64,000 nucleotides of DNA from Streptomyces sp. Je 1-332 (GTDB lineage Bacteria > Actinomycetota > Actinomycetes > Streptomycetales > Streptomycetaceae). Position numbers and translations under genes: made by a program. This document shows positions 33,079 to 41,756 of the stretch, in pieces; the first letter of the stretch is position 1; each line of letters opens with the position of its first letter. Below the pieces are notes generated by a model that was not told the DNA's origin, ran no database searches, and saw nothing but the letters and a program-made list of their open reading frames with translations. The DNA lies in contig NZ_CP160402.1 of NCBI RefSeq assembly GCF_040730185.1, positions 4,960,001 through 5,024,000 of the forward strand, read 5' to 3'.

Positions 33079-34648
33079 GTCGGAGTCCGGACTGCCGTTC
33101 GAGTCCGTGTACGGGCCTGAGGCCCTCGACGGGTGGGATCCCGCGACGAGGCTGGGCGCGCCGGGCGCCTATCCCTTCACACGCGGCGTGTATCCCTCCA
33201 TGTACACGGGGCGCCCCTGGACGATGCGCCAGTACGCGGGCTTCGGCACGGCGGTCGAGTCCAACGCCCGCTACAAGCAGCTGATCGCCGACGGCACCGC
33301 GGGTCTCTCGGTCGCCTTCGACCTGCCCACGCAGATGGGCCACGACTCGGACGCCCCGATCGCGTCCGGCGAGGTCGGCAAGGTGGGTGTCGCGATCGAC
33401 TCCGTCGACGACATGCGCATCCTGTTCGGCGGCATCCCGCTGGACCAGGTGTCGACGTCGATGACGATCAACGCACCCGCGGCCCTGCTGCTCCTCATGT
33501 ACCAGCTGGTCGCCGAGGAACAGGGCGTCGACGCGGGCGAGTTGACGGGCACGATCCAGAACGACGTCCTGAAGGAGTACATCGCGCGCGGCACGTACAT
33601 CTTCCCGCCCAAGCCGTCGCTGCGCCTGATCGCGGACATCTTCAAGTACTGCCGCTCCGAGATCCCGAAGTGGAACACCATCTCCATCTCCGGCTACCAC
33701 ATGGCCGAGGCGGGTGCGACGCCCGCGCAGGAGATCGCCTTCACCCTCGCCGACGGCATCGAGTACGTCCGCACGGCGGTCGCCGCGGGCATGGACGTGG
33801 ACGACTTCGCGCCCCGCCTCTCCTTCTTTTTCGTGGCACGTACGACGCTCCTGGAGGAGGTCGCCAAGTTCCGTGCCGCACGCAGGATCTGGGCCCGCGT
33901 GATGTGCGAGGAATTCGGAGCGAGGAACCCGAAATCCCTGATGCTGCGCTTCCACACGCAGACAGCCGGGGTCCAGCTCACCGCGCAGCAGCCCGAGGTG
34001 AACCTCGTCCGGGTCGCCGTCCAGGGCCTCGGCGCGGTGCTGGGCGGCACCCAGTCGCTGCACACGAACTCCTTCGACGAGGCGATCGCGCTGCCGACCG
34101 ACAAGAGCGCGCGCCTGGCGCTGCGCACGCAGCAGGTTCTCGCCTACGAGACGGATGTGACCGCCACGGTCGACCCGTTCGCCGGGTCCTACGTCGTCGA
34201 GAAGATGACCGACGACATCGAGGACGCGATCCTCGGGCTCATGCGGCGTGTCGAGGACATGGGCGGCGCGGTGGCCGCCATCGAGAACGGCTTCCAGAAG
34301 AACGAGATCGAACGCAGCGCCTATCGCATCGCCCAGGAGACCGACTCCGGCGAGCGGGTCGTGGTCGGTGTCAACCGCTTCCAGCTGGACGAGGAGGAGC
34401 CCTACGAACCCCTGCGCGTGGACCCCGCCATCGAGGCCCAGCAGGCGGCCCGCCTCGCGAAGCTGCGGGCGGAGCGCGACCAGCGGGCGGTGGACGCGGC
34501 GCTCTCCGCGCTCCAGTACGCGGCGAAGGGGGCGGCCAACGTCCTCTACCCGATGAAGGACGCGCTGCGGGCGCGGGCGACGGTGGGCGAGGTCTGCGAC
34601 GCGCTGCGGGAGGTCTGGGGCGCGTACGAGCCGACGGACGCCTTCTGA
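33068..34648 (+). CDS. methylmalonyl-CoA mutase family large subunit, no B12-binding domain
   Basis: 526 residues covering only the substrate-binding TIM barrel. TMRQYAGFG (Y56) and [12 protein letters not shown] (R174) have the same 118-residue spacing as Y89 and R207 of the Propionibacterium methylmalonyl-CoA mutase, which favour a dicarboxylic CoA over isobutyryl-CoA (Phe/Gln in IcmA). [20 protein letters not shown] and [13 protein letters not shown] are conserved barrel parts. The DxHxxG cobalamin domain is absent, so a separate small subunit must exist outside the window. RBS GGAGG. Confidence 0.9.
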   Translation: MARESESGLPFESVYGPEALDGWDPATRLGAPGAYPFTRGVYPSMYTGRPWTMRQYAGFGTAVESNARYKQLIADGTAGLSVAFDLPTQMGHDSDAPIASGEVGKVGVAIDSVDDMRILFGGIPLDQVSTSMTINAPAALLLLMYQLVAEEQGVDAGELTGTIQNDVLKEYIARGTYIFPPKPSLRLIADIFKYCRSEIPKWNTISISGYHMAEAGATPAQEIAFTLADGIEYVRTAVAAGMDVDDFAPRLSFFFVARTTLLEEVAKFRAARRIWARVMCEEFGARNPKSLMLRFHTQTAGVQLTAQQPEVNLVRVAVQGLGAVLGGTQSLHTNSFDEAIALPTDKSARLALRTQQVLAYETDVTATVDPFAGSYVVEKMTDDIEDAILGLMRRVEDMGGAVAAIENGFQKNEIERSAYRIAQETDSGERVVVGVNRFQLDEEEPYEPLRVDPAIEAQQAARLAKLRAERDQRAVDAALSALQYAAKGAANVLYPMKDALRARATVGEVCDALREVWGAYEPTDAF

Positions 34649-34666
34649 CGCACGACGAGAAGTCGC

Positions 34667-34687
34667 GGTGTCCGATGTACGGACACC
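34667..34687 (+). terminator. terminator after the mutase gene
   Basis: GGTGTCCG (34667-34674) and CGGACACC (34680-34687) form a perfect 8-bp stem with a 5-base loop, 19 bp past the mutase stop. Confidence 0.65.
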
Positions 34688-34726
34688 TGATCCCTCATGC
34701 CGTACGCGCGTGCGACACTCCGCCCC

Positions 34727-35380
34727 ATGCTGGGTGTCACCGATCTTCCGACCTATCTCGCGGGCCTCGCCCTGATCATTCTGCTGCCGGGGCCGAACTC
34801 GCTGTACGTGCTCTCCGTCGCCGCGCGCCGCGGCGTACGCACCGGTTATACCGCCGCCGCGGGCGTCTGGTGCGGTGACACCGTCCTGATGACGCTCTCG
34901 GCGGCCGGTGTCGCCTCGCTCCTGCAGGCCAATGCCCTGCTGTTCGGGATCGTGAAGTACGCCGGTGCCGGCTATCTGACCTGGCTCGCGGTCGGGATGC
35001 TGCGGGCCGCGTGGGGGATGTGGCGCGCGCGGCGCGAGCAGGTCGCCGAGCGGCAGGAGAGCGGGACGGACGAGGCGGGGGAGCGGCCCTTCCGCAGGGC
35101 CCTGGTGATCAGCCTGCTCAATCCGAAGGCCATCCTCTTCTTCATCGCCTTCTTCGTGCAGTTCGTCGATCCCGGGTACGCCTATCCCGCGCTCTCCTTC
35201 CTGGTGCTCGGGGCCTTCGCCCAGTTGGCGAGCTTCCTGTACCTCACCGCTCTGATCTTCAGCGGCACGAAGCTGTCGGCCGCCTTCCGCCGCCGCAAGC
35301 GGCTCTCGGCGGGAGCCACTTCGGCGGCGGGCGCGCTGTTCCTCGGGTTCGCGGCGAAGCTGTCGCTCGCCAGTGGGTGA
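34727..35380 (+). CDS. LysE/LeuE family amino-acid exporter
   Basis: 217 residues from ATG 34727 (MLGVTDLPTYLAGLALIILL); an upstream ATG at 34697 would add ten polar residues. Six membrane segments, with the family motif LLPGPNSLYVLSVAARRGVR near the N-terminus and SLLNPKAILFFIAFFVQFV in the fourth. It should export an amino acid (leucine-like) by proton exchange. Monocistronic; convergent with the MarR gene. Confidence 0.88.
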   Translation: MLGVTDLPTYLAGLALIILLPGPNSLYVLSVAARRGVRTGYTAAAGVWCGDTVLMTLSAAGVASLLQANALLFGIVKYAGAGYLTWLAVGMLRAAWGMWRARREQVAERQESGTDEAGERPFRRALVISLLNPKAILFFIAFFVQFVDPGYAYPALSFLVLGAFAQLASFLYLTALIFSGTKLSAAFRRRKRLSAGATSAAGALFLGFAAKLSLASG

Positions 35381-35396
35381 GTGACGGCAGAGGGGC

Positions 35397-35861
35397 TCAG
35401 TGGTGCCAGGCCGTTCCGCCCACGTTGTGGATCATGCGCTGAAGCACCTTGAGGGTGCGGACGTACTCCTCGTCCGCGATGCCCTCGTGGATCTCCGCGC
35501 GGGTCTTCTGCTGACGTGCGGCGGCGTCCTCGCGGAGGCTGCGCCCCTCGTCGGTGAGGCGGAGGCGGCCCCCGGCGTCCTCGGTGAGCAGGCCGCGGTC
35601 GTGCAGGGCTTCGATGTCGTGGTGCAGGGCCCCGTCGCCCACGTTCAGGTAACCGCGCAGGGTATTCACCACGGCGGCCTTGTCGCGGCCGTCATCGGCG
35701 ACGATCTGGTTCAGGATCCACCACTCGGGCTGGGTGAGCCCGAACTCGGCGAGCATGGTGCGGATGTGGTGCACGACGGCATCGCCCGCCGCCGACGCCC
35801 AGTATCCGATGGGCTGGTTGACGAGGTCTTCGTCGCTGTGGGAGTACGTGAAAGTGTCCAT
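35397..35861 (-). CDS. MarR-family transcriptional regulator
   Basis: 154 residues from ATG 35861 (MDTFTYSHSDEDLVN). Winged helix around LTQPEWWILNQIV, NTLRGYLNVGDGALHHDIEA and DRGLLTEDAGGRLRLTDEGR. MarR dimers usually repress their own promoter; CCTCAA-N6-TTGAGG lies 16 bp upstream of the start. It is downstream of, and on the same strand as, the FAD monooxygenase. Confidence 0.85.
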   Translation of the reverse strand: MDTFTYSHSDEDLVNQPIGYWASAAGDAVVHHIRTMLAEFGLTQPEWWILNQIVADDGRDKAAVVNTLRGYLNVGDGALHHDIEALHDRGLLTEDAGGRLRLTDEGRSLREDAAARQQKTRAEIHEGIADEEYVRTLKVLQRMIHNVGGTAWHH

Positions 35862-35876
35862 GCCCAGAACGTAGAA

Positions 35877-35929
35877 CCTCAAGTTTGATTGAGGTCAACC
35901 GTCCTGTTTGATTGAGGTCAATCGTCCTG
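35877..35929 (-). promoter_or_regulatory. direct and inverted repeats upstream of the MarR gene
   Basis: GTTTGATTGAGGTCAA-CGTCCT occurs twice with a 23-bp period (35883-35905, 35906-35928). The first copy also belongs to the inverted repeat CCTCAA-GTTTGA-TTGAGG (35877-35894). The second copy contains the monooxygenase stop codon. Likely MarR operator region. Confidence 0.6.
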
Positions 35930-37417
35930 GTGGATCAGCCTGAAATAGTCGGTGAGGCCCCTCGCGTCCTCGCCCGCCCAGCCGACGTACCCGTCGGGGC
36001 GCACCAGGAAGAGGCCCTTGCCGTACGGCGCGTAGGCGTCGATGCGGTGTACGTGGGTCAAGTCCCCGCCCAGTGACGGCAGTTCCGCATCGGTGCCGAC
36101 CGCGAGGAGCGTCCAGTGCGGGCCCCTGAACGCGTCGAACAGCCTTCCCCCGGCGCAGGGCCCGTCCGGCGCGCGGTCGCCGGCCCGCAGCGCGTCGTCC
36201 GCGAGGCCCGTACGGGTCTCCACCGCCAGGGAGCTGTCCCGGTAGCCGAGGCCCAGTTGGCGGGTCGCGTCCCCGCGTCGCTCCTCTCCCCGGTGGATAC
36301 GGGTGGAGAGGCCGAGCATCTGCGCGGCCACGGGCAGGCGCTCCTCCTCGTACGTGGCGAGGAGGGCGGCGGGCGCGCCGCCCCGCAGCACCGCGCCGAG
36401 CTTCCAGCCCAGGTTGTAGGCATCCTGCACGCTGGTGTTCAGGCCCTGCCCGCCCGCCGGTGAGTGCACGTGCGCCGCGTCTCCGGCGAGGAACACGCGG
36501 CCCTCGCGGAACCGGTCCGCCATCGCGGCGCGCGGCCGGAAGTCCGAGGCCCAGCGCACCTCGGTCACCTCGTCCGCGGTGAGGTGCGTACGGGCGGCGA
36601 CGACCTCGCGTACGCCTTCGAGCGAGGGGTCGGGATCGGTCCCGTCCGTGAACTGGGCCGTCAGCTGGAAGTCCGGGATGCCCGGCAGCGGGCAGACCGC
36701 CAGGAAGCCGGCGCCCTCGGCGGTGGGCGGGAACATGTGCCAGTTGTCGCGGTCCAGGGAGGGGATGCGGACGTCGGCCACCAGGACCGGGTTCGGGTCA
36801 ACCTTCCCCAAGCTCTCAGCTTCGTTCGAGCAGGGGAGACCCCAATCGCCCGTCATGCCGATGCCGAGCGCCGCGCGCACGGTGGAGCGGCCGCCGTCCG
36901 CCGCCACGGCGTACGCGGCGCGGACGGTCCGGCCGTCCGCGAGGCGTGCGGTGACGCCGTCGTCGTCCTGCGCGATGCTGGTCAGTGCGGCGCCGAACGC
37001 GATCTCCTCGCCGCCGAGTTCCAGCAGGCGGGCGTACAGGATCTCCTGGGTGCGCCACTGGGGGAGCATCAACGGCCGGTCGTACGGGGCGTCCTCTGTC
37101 GGCTCCCGCTCGTCGAACATCCGGTGCTCGCCCTGCCGCTCGCCGTTCTGCCAGATCATGCCGACCGGGTAGGTGCCGCCCGCCGCCTCGGCCGCTCCGA
37201 GGATGCCGAGGTCGTCGAAGACTTCCTGGGTGCGCGGCTGGATGCCCTTGCCGCGGGAGCCCGGGAACAGGGCGTCGGCCTGCTCGACCACCAGGGCGCG
37301 CACGCCGCGCCGCGCGAGATCGCAGGCCAGCGTCAGGCCGGTCGGGCCTGCGCCCACGATGAGTACCTCCGTCACGACAGCCGTCACGGCCGCGTCCTTA
37401 ACGCTGTTAAGTTCCAT
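35918..37417 (-). CDS. FAD-dependent aromatic monooxygenase (PheA/TfdB/TetX type)
   Basis: 499 residues from ATG 37417, or 485 from the GTG at 37375 (VTEVLIVGAGPTGLTLACDL), which would place the TetR operator outside the coding region. FAD motif GAGPTG, then GDAAHVHSPAGGQGLNT that closes the FAD site, then a thioredoxin-like C-terminal domain (about 400-499). It should hydroxylate an aromatic compound using NAD(P)H. Around residues 190-205 the sequence WGLPCSNEAESLGK looks like an in-frame insertion of a Streptomyces palindromic repeat. Divergent TetR gene. Confidence 0.88.
   Translation of the reverse strand: MELNSVKDAAVTAVVTEVLIVGAGPTGLTLACDLARRGVRALVVEQADALFPGSRGKGIQPRTQEVFDDLGILGAAEAAGGTYPVGMIWQNGERQGEHRMFDEREPTEDAPYDRPLMLPQWRTQEILYARLLELGGEEIAFGAALTSIAQDDDGVTARLADGRTVRAAYAVAADGGRSTVRAALGIGMTGDWGLPCSNEAESLGKVDPNPVLVADVRIPSLDRDNWHMFPPTAEGAGFLAVCPLPGIPDFQLTAQFTDGTDPDPSLEGVREVVAARTHLTADEVTEVRWASDFRPRAAMADRFREGRVFLAGDAAHVHSPAGGQGLNTSVQDAYNLGWKLGAVLRGGAPAALLATYEEERLPVAAQMLGLSTRIHRGEERRGDATRQLGLGYRDSSLAVETRTGLADDALRAGDRAPDGPCAGGRLFDAFRGPHWTLLAVGTDAELPSLGGDLTHVHRIDAYAPYGKGLFLVRPDGYVGWAGEDARGLTDYFRLIHQDD
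36803..36848. repeat. Streptomyces palindromic repeat inserted in a coding region
   Basis: The segment running CTTCCCCAAGCTCTCAGC to GAGCAGGGGAGACCCCAA resembles repeats common in Streptomyces intergenic DNA (TCCCC/GGGGA and GCTC/GAGC complementary arms). It reads in frame through the monooxygenase gene and adds about 14 residues. Confidence 0.6.
37397..37411. promoter_or_regulatory. TetR operator 1
   Basis: CTTAACGCTGTTAAG is a perfect palindrome (CTTAAC, 3-bp spacer, GTTAAG) between the divergent monooxygenase and TetR genes. It overlaps codons 3-7 of the monooxygenase if translation starts at 37417. Confidence 0.8.
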
Positions 37418-37432
37418 GCTCCAGAGCCTGCG

Positions 37433-37447
37433 CTTAACGGTGTTAAA
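37433..37447. promoter_or_regulatory. TetR operator 2
   Basis: CTTAACGGTGTTAAA repeats operator 1 with two changes, centred 36 bp away. It lies 8 bp before the TetR GTG start, so it probably allows autorepression and control of both genes. The opposite strand reads TTGACA just beyond, a candidate -35 for the monooxygenase. Confidence 0.8.
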
Positions 37448-37455
37448 TTGTCAAG

Positions 37456-38103
37456 GTGGCTACGACACCGCTGGACCGCGCCCGCGTCGCGCGCACCGCC
37501 CTGAAGCTCCTGAACGAGACGGGCCTCGACGGGCTCTCGCTGCGCGCCATCGCCAAGGAACTGGACGTCAAGGCGCCCGCGCTGTACTGGCACTTCAAGG
37601 ACAAGCAGGCGCTGCTCGACGAGATGGCGACCGAGATGCTGCGCCGCATGAACGAGGAGCTCCTGGCGGGCGCGGAGCCGGACGCCGACTGGCGGACCGC
37701 CCTCACCGCCGCGATGCGCGGCCTGCGCCGTCACCTGCTGATGTACCGCGACGGCGCGAAGGTCTACAGCGGCACGCACTTCACCGACCTGTCCTACGCC
37801 GCCCCCATGGAGGCCCACCTGCGCACGCTCACCGGCGGCGGCTTCACACCGGGCGGAGCCGCCCGCGCCTGGCTCACGGCGTACAGCTACACGATCGGTC
37901 ACGTCATCGAGGAGCAGTCCATGGGCCCGGACCCCGCGAGGGCGGAGGGCGGCTACGACCTGGCGGCGCGCGCCGAACGCCTGGCCGCGTACCCGCTCGC
38001 GGCGGCGGCCGGCCACGAGATGTTCCGTGACTACGACGCGGGGTTCGAGAAGGGCCTGGCCGCGGTGGTGGCCGGGATCGGGGCGACGATGCTGGAAACG
38101 TAG
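37456..38103 (+). CDS. TetR-family repressor (TetR_C class)
   Basis: 215 residues, GTG start. N-terminal helix-turn-helix (LSLRAIAKELDVKAPALYWH, FKDKQALLDEMATEM), then a C-terminal domain of the tetracycline-repressor class (AMRGLRRHLLMYRDGAKVY, SYTIGHVIEEQSM). It almost certainly represses the divergent monooxygenase and itself via the two CTTAAC-N3-GTTAAG sites; the ligand is probably the monooxygenase substrate. No SD was evident; it may be leaderless. Confidence 0.92.
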   Translation: MATTPLDRARVARTALKLLNETGLDGLSLRAIAKELDVKAPALYWHFKDKQALLDEMATEMLRRMNEELLAGAEPDADWRTALTAAMRGLRRHLLMYRDGAKVYSGTHFTDLSYAAPMEAHLRTLTGGGFTPGGAARAWLTAYSYTIGHVIEEQSMGPDPARAEGGYDLAARAERLAAYPLAAAAGHEMFRDYDAGFEKGLAAVVAGIGATMLET

Positions 38104-38112
38104 TCTGGCCCC

Positions 38113-38298
38113 ATGAGTGAAGCCGAGACGCTGGAGAGGCTGGTCCAGGAGTTGGCGGACGCCCTGGGCGAGGCCGAGGCCGCCATGGGCGAGGCGCTGG
38201 ACGTGGCCCGCGCGGTGGCGGCGGACGACGCCGACGCCGTCGCCACCGCCGACACGACCGCCGACACCACCGCGGACGGAGTCACTTCCGCGTCATGA
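38113..38298 (+). CDS. small Ala/Asp-rich hypothetical protein
   Basis: 61 residues (MSEAETLERLVQELADALGE) starting 9 bp after the TetR stop and overlapping the 3' end of the acyltransferase gene by 17 bp on the opposite strand. Helical, acidic and low complexity; it ends in a TADTTADTT repeat. Real expression uncertain. Confidence 0.4.
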   Translation: MSEAETLERLVQELADALGEAEAAMGEALDVARAVAADDADAVATADTTADTTADGVTSAS

Positions 38299-39424
38299 GC
38301 CCGCGGCGGATCAGCGGTGTCAGACGCTCCTCCACGAAACGGTTCAGGAGCCACGCCAGCAGCAGCATCGCCGCGATCGTCAGGCCGAGGGTCGCGTAGG
38401 ACGGAAGCCCGAGGCCCCGGTGCAGCGCGCCCACGGTCACCCAGCCCAGGTGTTCGTGCACCAGGTAGAAGGGGTACGTCAGGGCTCCCGCCACCGTCAG
38501 CCACTTCCAGTCGACCCGGTGCAGCGCGCCGAGCGCGATCAGCAGGACCGCCGCGAAGCCCGCCGTCACGACCGCGATGATGCCGAAGGACGTGCGGTAG
38601 GAGAAGAACTCCGGGTCCGGCGCGTGCCAGAGACGGTCCACCGCGTAGTGCTGGCCGATCAGCCAGCTCACGCCCACGATGCCCCACGCCGTGAGGTCCC
38701 TGCGGTCCCGGTGGACGAGGTAGATGCCGATGCCGCCGATGAAGAAGGGCGCGTACTCGGGCATGAGGACGAGGTCGAGCAGCGGCTCGTTCGCACCCTC
38801 CGCGACGACCGCGGCCAGGGTCCACACCGCGCAGAACAGGATCACGCGGGCCCGGTTCGCGCCGGGCATGACGACGCAGAGCGCGAAGAGGGCGTAGAAG
38901 CGCAGCTCGGCCCAGAGCGTCCAGCAGACCCCGAGCACCCGGTCCACGCCGAGCGGTTGCTGCAGCATGGTCAGGTTCACCAGGGCGTCGCTGGGCGAGA
39001 CCGCCTCGTACGCCACGACGGGCAGCGCGAAGACCGCCGTCACCAGGATGATCGCCGCCCAGTAGGAGGGGAGCAGCCGCGAGGCGCGCGAGGCGAAGAA
39101 CGCACGCAGCGGACGGCCCCAGCCGCTCATGCAGATCACGAAGCCGCTGATCACGAAGAAGATCTGCACGCCGAGACAGCCGTACGCGAACCAGTTGTGC
39201 GCCGTGGGGAACTGGAGCTGCGGCGAGCTGCCCCACGCCTCGGAGATCTCACCGTCACGCCCGCCGTAGTGGTAGGCCGCGACCATCAGGGCCGCGATGA
39301 GCCGCAGCCCGTCCAGGGCTCTGAGGCGCGGGCGCACCCGCCGGATGGTGGGAGCCGCGATGGTGCGCGCGAGAGTGTCCGCCCCTGAGTTTTCCCTCGG
39401 GAGCGTGGCTGTGGGAGAGGTCAT
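38282..39424 (-). CDS. acyltransferase-3 (OafA/YrhL) family membrane protein
   Basis: 380 residues with about ten membrane helices. The family motif LRALDGLRLIAALMVAAYHY carries the likely catalytic His in AYHYGG; CMSGWGRPLRAFFASRASRL is the second conserved region. It should O-acetylate (or acylate) a surface glycan. Its ATG overlaps the stop of the polysialyltransferase-like gene (ATGA), so it belongs to that operon. Confidence 0.9.
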   Translation of the reverse strand: MTSPTATLPRENSGADTLARTIAAPTIRRVRPRLRALDGLRLIAALMVAAYHYGGRDGEISEAWGSSPQLQFPTAHNWFAYGCLGVQIFFVISGFVICMSGWGRPLRAFFASRASRLLPSYWAAIILVTAVFALPVVAYEAVSPSDALVNLTMLQQPLGVDRVLGVCWTLWAELRFYALFALCVVMPGANRARVILFCAVWTLAAVVAEGANEPLLDLVLMPEYAPFFIGGIGIYLVHRDRRDLTAWGIVGVSWLIGQHYAVDRLWHAPDPEFFSYRTSFGIIAVVTAGFAAVLLIALGALHRVDWKWLTVAGALTYPFYLVHEHLGWVTVGALHRGLGLPSYATLGLTIAAMLLLAWLLNRFVEERLTPLIRRGLMTRK

Positions 39425-40779
39425 CCGAGTGCGGTCCGCTTGATGGAGCGCTGGACCGAACGGGCGCGGCGCGCGACCCTGCGTACGGCCGCGTTGCGCG
39501 GGATGAACGAGAGCTGCGGGGGCAGCGCTCCGGGCAGGGCGAGGGCCGTGAGGCGGCGCCGCTTGAAGTAGCGCCAGGTGTGCGGGGTCAGGCGCGTCGA
39601 GAGGTAGCTCTCGGCGGCCCCGCGCCGGCGCGGGTAGATCTGCGGCTGCATGGCGAAGCCGACGGCGACGAGCAGCTCGCCCAGGTCGGCGACCGGCATA
39701 CCGGGCTGCCGCCCGGTGACCGCGCCCTGGTCGCCGAGGTCCGGGATCAGCGCGTCCACGATGGTGACCGGGACGCGGTTGCTGTTCTGGTAGGGCGCGA
39801 GCCGCTCCAGGAGGGTCTCCGTGCCCGTGCGGGCGACTGGAAGGCCGTAGAGCGCGGATGCGGTGAGCAGCGCGGTCGAGAAGCAGCCGATGACGAGCGC
39901 GGGCCGCATCCGCTGGTACAGGACCTCGGCGAGGACCGGCGAGTCGAGAACGGTCAGCTCCACGCCGATCGCCTCCGCCTCCTTCTCCAGCATGCGCGAC
40001 CAGCGGGCGGGCGCCGTCGGGTGCGGCTTGAACACCACGCGGGTATGGCCGAGTTCGGCGGCGCCGCGCACCATGCGTACGTGCAGCTCCTCCTCTTCCT
40101 CGGCGGTCAGGATGCCGAGGGCGGAGAGGTACTGGCCGAGGAGCAGGGCGGGTTCGGCGATGTCCGGGACGTCCGCTGCGCCCGCGTCGGATTCGGCGAG
40201 GCGGGCGAGCACCTTCACGAACGCCTCGGTCGGCACGATCTCCGGCTCGACGTCGAACTCGGTCAGGAGCAGCGGGGTCAGGCCGGGCACCAGGTCCAGG
40301 TGCAGGAGGCGGCGTACGCGCGTTCCGACCAGCGGGTCGATCTTGTTGCGGGTCGGGCCGTAGCTCATCAGGCCGTCCGCGTAGACGTCCACGGGCGCGC
40401 CCGTGAAGATCTGCGCGAGGGCCAGGGCCGGGTTGACCTGGATCGACTCGACGGCCAGCTCGATGTCGTCGTCACCGAGGTCCCACAGGAGCCGGATGTA
40501 CCGCTCCCACATCGGGATGTCGTCCGCCCGGGGGGCCCAACCGCCCGGGTGGAAAGGGGAGATGGTCTCGTTCCAGGACCGTACGTCGTCGAACCGGTCC
40601 CGCAGTTGCGCGAAACCCGGCATCTCGTCCACGGCGACCGTCGTCTCCGGTGTCGCCGCGTTGTTGCTGACGAGCAGCAGCCGCCGGTCGGCGGGACCGA
40701 AGCGGTCGGCGTCGATCGCGGCGGCCAGCGTCGCGGTTCCGTACAGCGTGGACGCGAAGAAGATCTGCGTCGTCGCCAT
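39421..40779 (-). CDS. polysialyltransferase-family glycosyltransferase
   Basis: 452 residues from ATG 40779 (MATTQIFFASTLYGTATLAA), which overlaps the GT2 stop by one base. HTRVVFKPHPTAPARWSRML and VIGCFSTALLTASALYGLPV fit the KPHP and SSTA-type motifs of bacterial alpha-2,8-polysialyltransferase relatives, which use CMP-activated nonulosonic acids. With NeuA and NeuB nearby it probably extends a nonulosonic-acid polymer. A basic C-terminus may bind the membrane. Confidence 0.8.
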   Translation of the reverse strand: MATTQIFFASTLYGTATLAAAIDADRFGPADRRLLLVSNNAATPETTVAVDEMPGFAQLRDRFDDVRSWNETISPFHPGGWAPRADDIPMWERYIRLLWDLGDDDIELAVESIQVNPALALAQIFTGAPVDVYADGLMSYGPTRNKIDPLVGTRVRRLLHLDLVPGLTPLLLTEFDVEPEIVPTEAFVKVLARLAESDAGAADVPDIAEPALLLGQYLSALGILTAEEEEELHVRMVRGAAELGHTRVVFKPHPTAPARWSRMLEKEAEAIGVELTVLDSPVLAEVLYQRMRPALVIGCFSTALLTASALYGLPVARTGTETLLERLAPYQNSNRVPVTIVDALIPDLGDQGAVTGRQPGMPVADLGELLVAVGFAMQPQIYPRRRGAAESYLSTRLTPHTWRYFKRRRLTALALPGALPPQLSFIPRNAAVRRVARRARSVQRSIKRTALG

Positions 40780-41756
40780 TACGCGGCCACCTCCGCCGAG
40801 ACCGGGCGCCTGCGAAGACGGCGGAGACGGGTCGCCCGCTGTATGTCCATGGAGTCGAGGGCGTCGTCGAGAACGCCCTGCGGCATCCGCTTCAGGGCGG
40901 CCGCGCTCAGTCTCTTCAATTTCCGCGCCACTTGTGGCTCGAACCTTTCGATGGATCCCAGATGGTGGGAAATGATCGCGCAATAGGTACGGACGGCCTT
41001 CGGCAGGAGTTTGTCGGCGTCCCGGTCCTCGGCTGTTTCGCGTACCACCTGGTCGAATGCCCGGATGAAATCGAGTTGCCGCACGTCGCCGATCTGGGTC
41101 AGTGACGAGGCGACCCCGCGCCGGTAGAACACACCGAGCAGACCCACCGCGGCGAACGATTCCGCCTCGCGGTGCAGGCGCCAGATCCAGGGCCGGTCCT
41201 CCGCGGTGCGCAGACCGTCCGTGAAGTGCAGGATGCCCTGGTCGGCGAGGCGCCGGTGGTAGATGCCCGCCCAGGCGTAGGCGTAGTCGACGGACGTCGA
41301 CCGGTCGGCGGGCAGGATGACGTCCCGCGGCGGCATGACGACACCGCGCCTGCCGTGCGGGACACGGTGGATGCTGCGGGCCCGAGCGGTGCACTGCACA
41401 TGGTCGGTACGCACGAAGTCACAGCCCAACTCCTCGATGGCTGCGACGAGTTGCGCGTAGTAACCGGGGGCGAGCCAGTCGTCACCGTCCAGGAAGGTGA
41501 GGTACTCGCCGCGCGCCGCGTCAAGGCCCGTGTTGCGGGCGGTCGCCAGACCGCCGTTCGTCTCATGTCGGAGATGGACGGCGCCGGGCAGCTCGCGCGC
41601 GGCACGCTCCAGGATCTCTGGAGTCTCGTCCTTCGAACAGTCGTCGACGAGAATGAATTCGAAGTCTTCACGTGCGTTCGCCCGCAGACTCCTCAAGGTG
41701 TCGGGCGCGTATTGCTGCACGTTGTAGAACGGCACGATGACGGAGAGCTTAACCAC
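40779..41756 (-). CDS. GT2 family glycosyltransferase
   Basis: 325 residues from GTG 41756 (VVKLSVIVPFYNVQQYAPDT). GT-A fold with FEFILVDDCSKDETPEIL, NGGLATARNTGLDAARGEYL and the metal motif FLDGDDW. An upstream ATG at 41825 gives a longer but unsupported N-terminus. It should add a sugar or sugar-phosphate to the surface polymer. First gene of the minus-strand unit GT2, polysialyltransferase-like, acyltransferase. Confidence 0.88.
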   Translation of the reverse strand: MVKLSVIVPFYNVQQYAPDTLRSLRANAREDFEFILVDDCSKDETPEILERAARELPGAVHLRHETNGGLATARNTGLDAARGEYLTFLDGDDWLAPGYYAQLVAAIEELGCDFVRTDHVQCTARARSIHRVPHGRRGVVMPPRDVILPADRSTSVDYAYAWAGIYHRRLADQGILHFTDGLRTAEDRPWIWRLHREAESFAAVGLLGVFYRRGVASSLTQIGDVRQLDFIRAFDQVVRETAEDRDADKLLPKAVRTYCAIISHHLGSIERFEPQVARKLKRLSAAALKRMPQGVLDDALDSMDIQRATRLRRLRRRPVSAEVAA

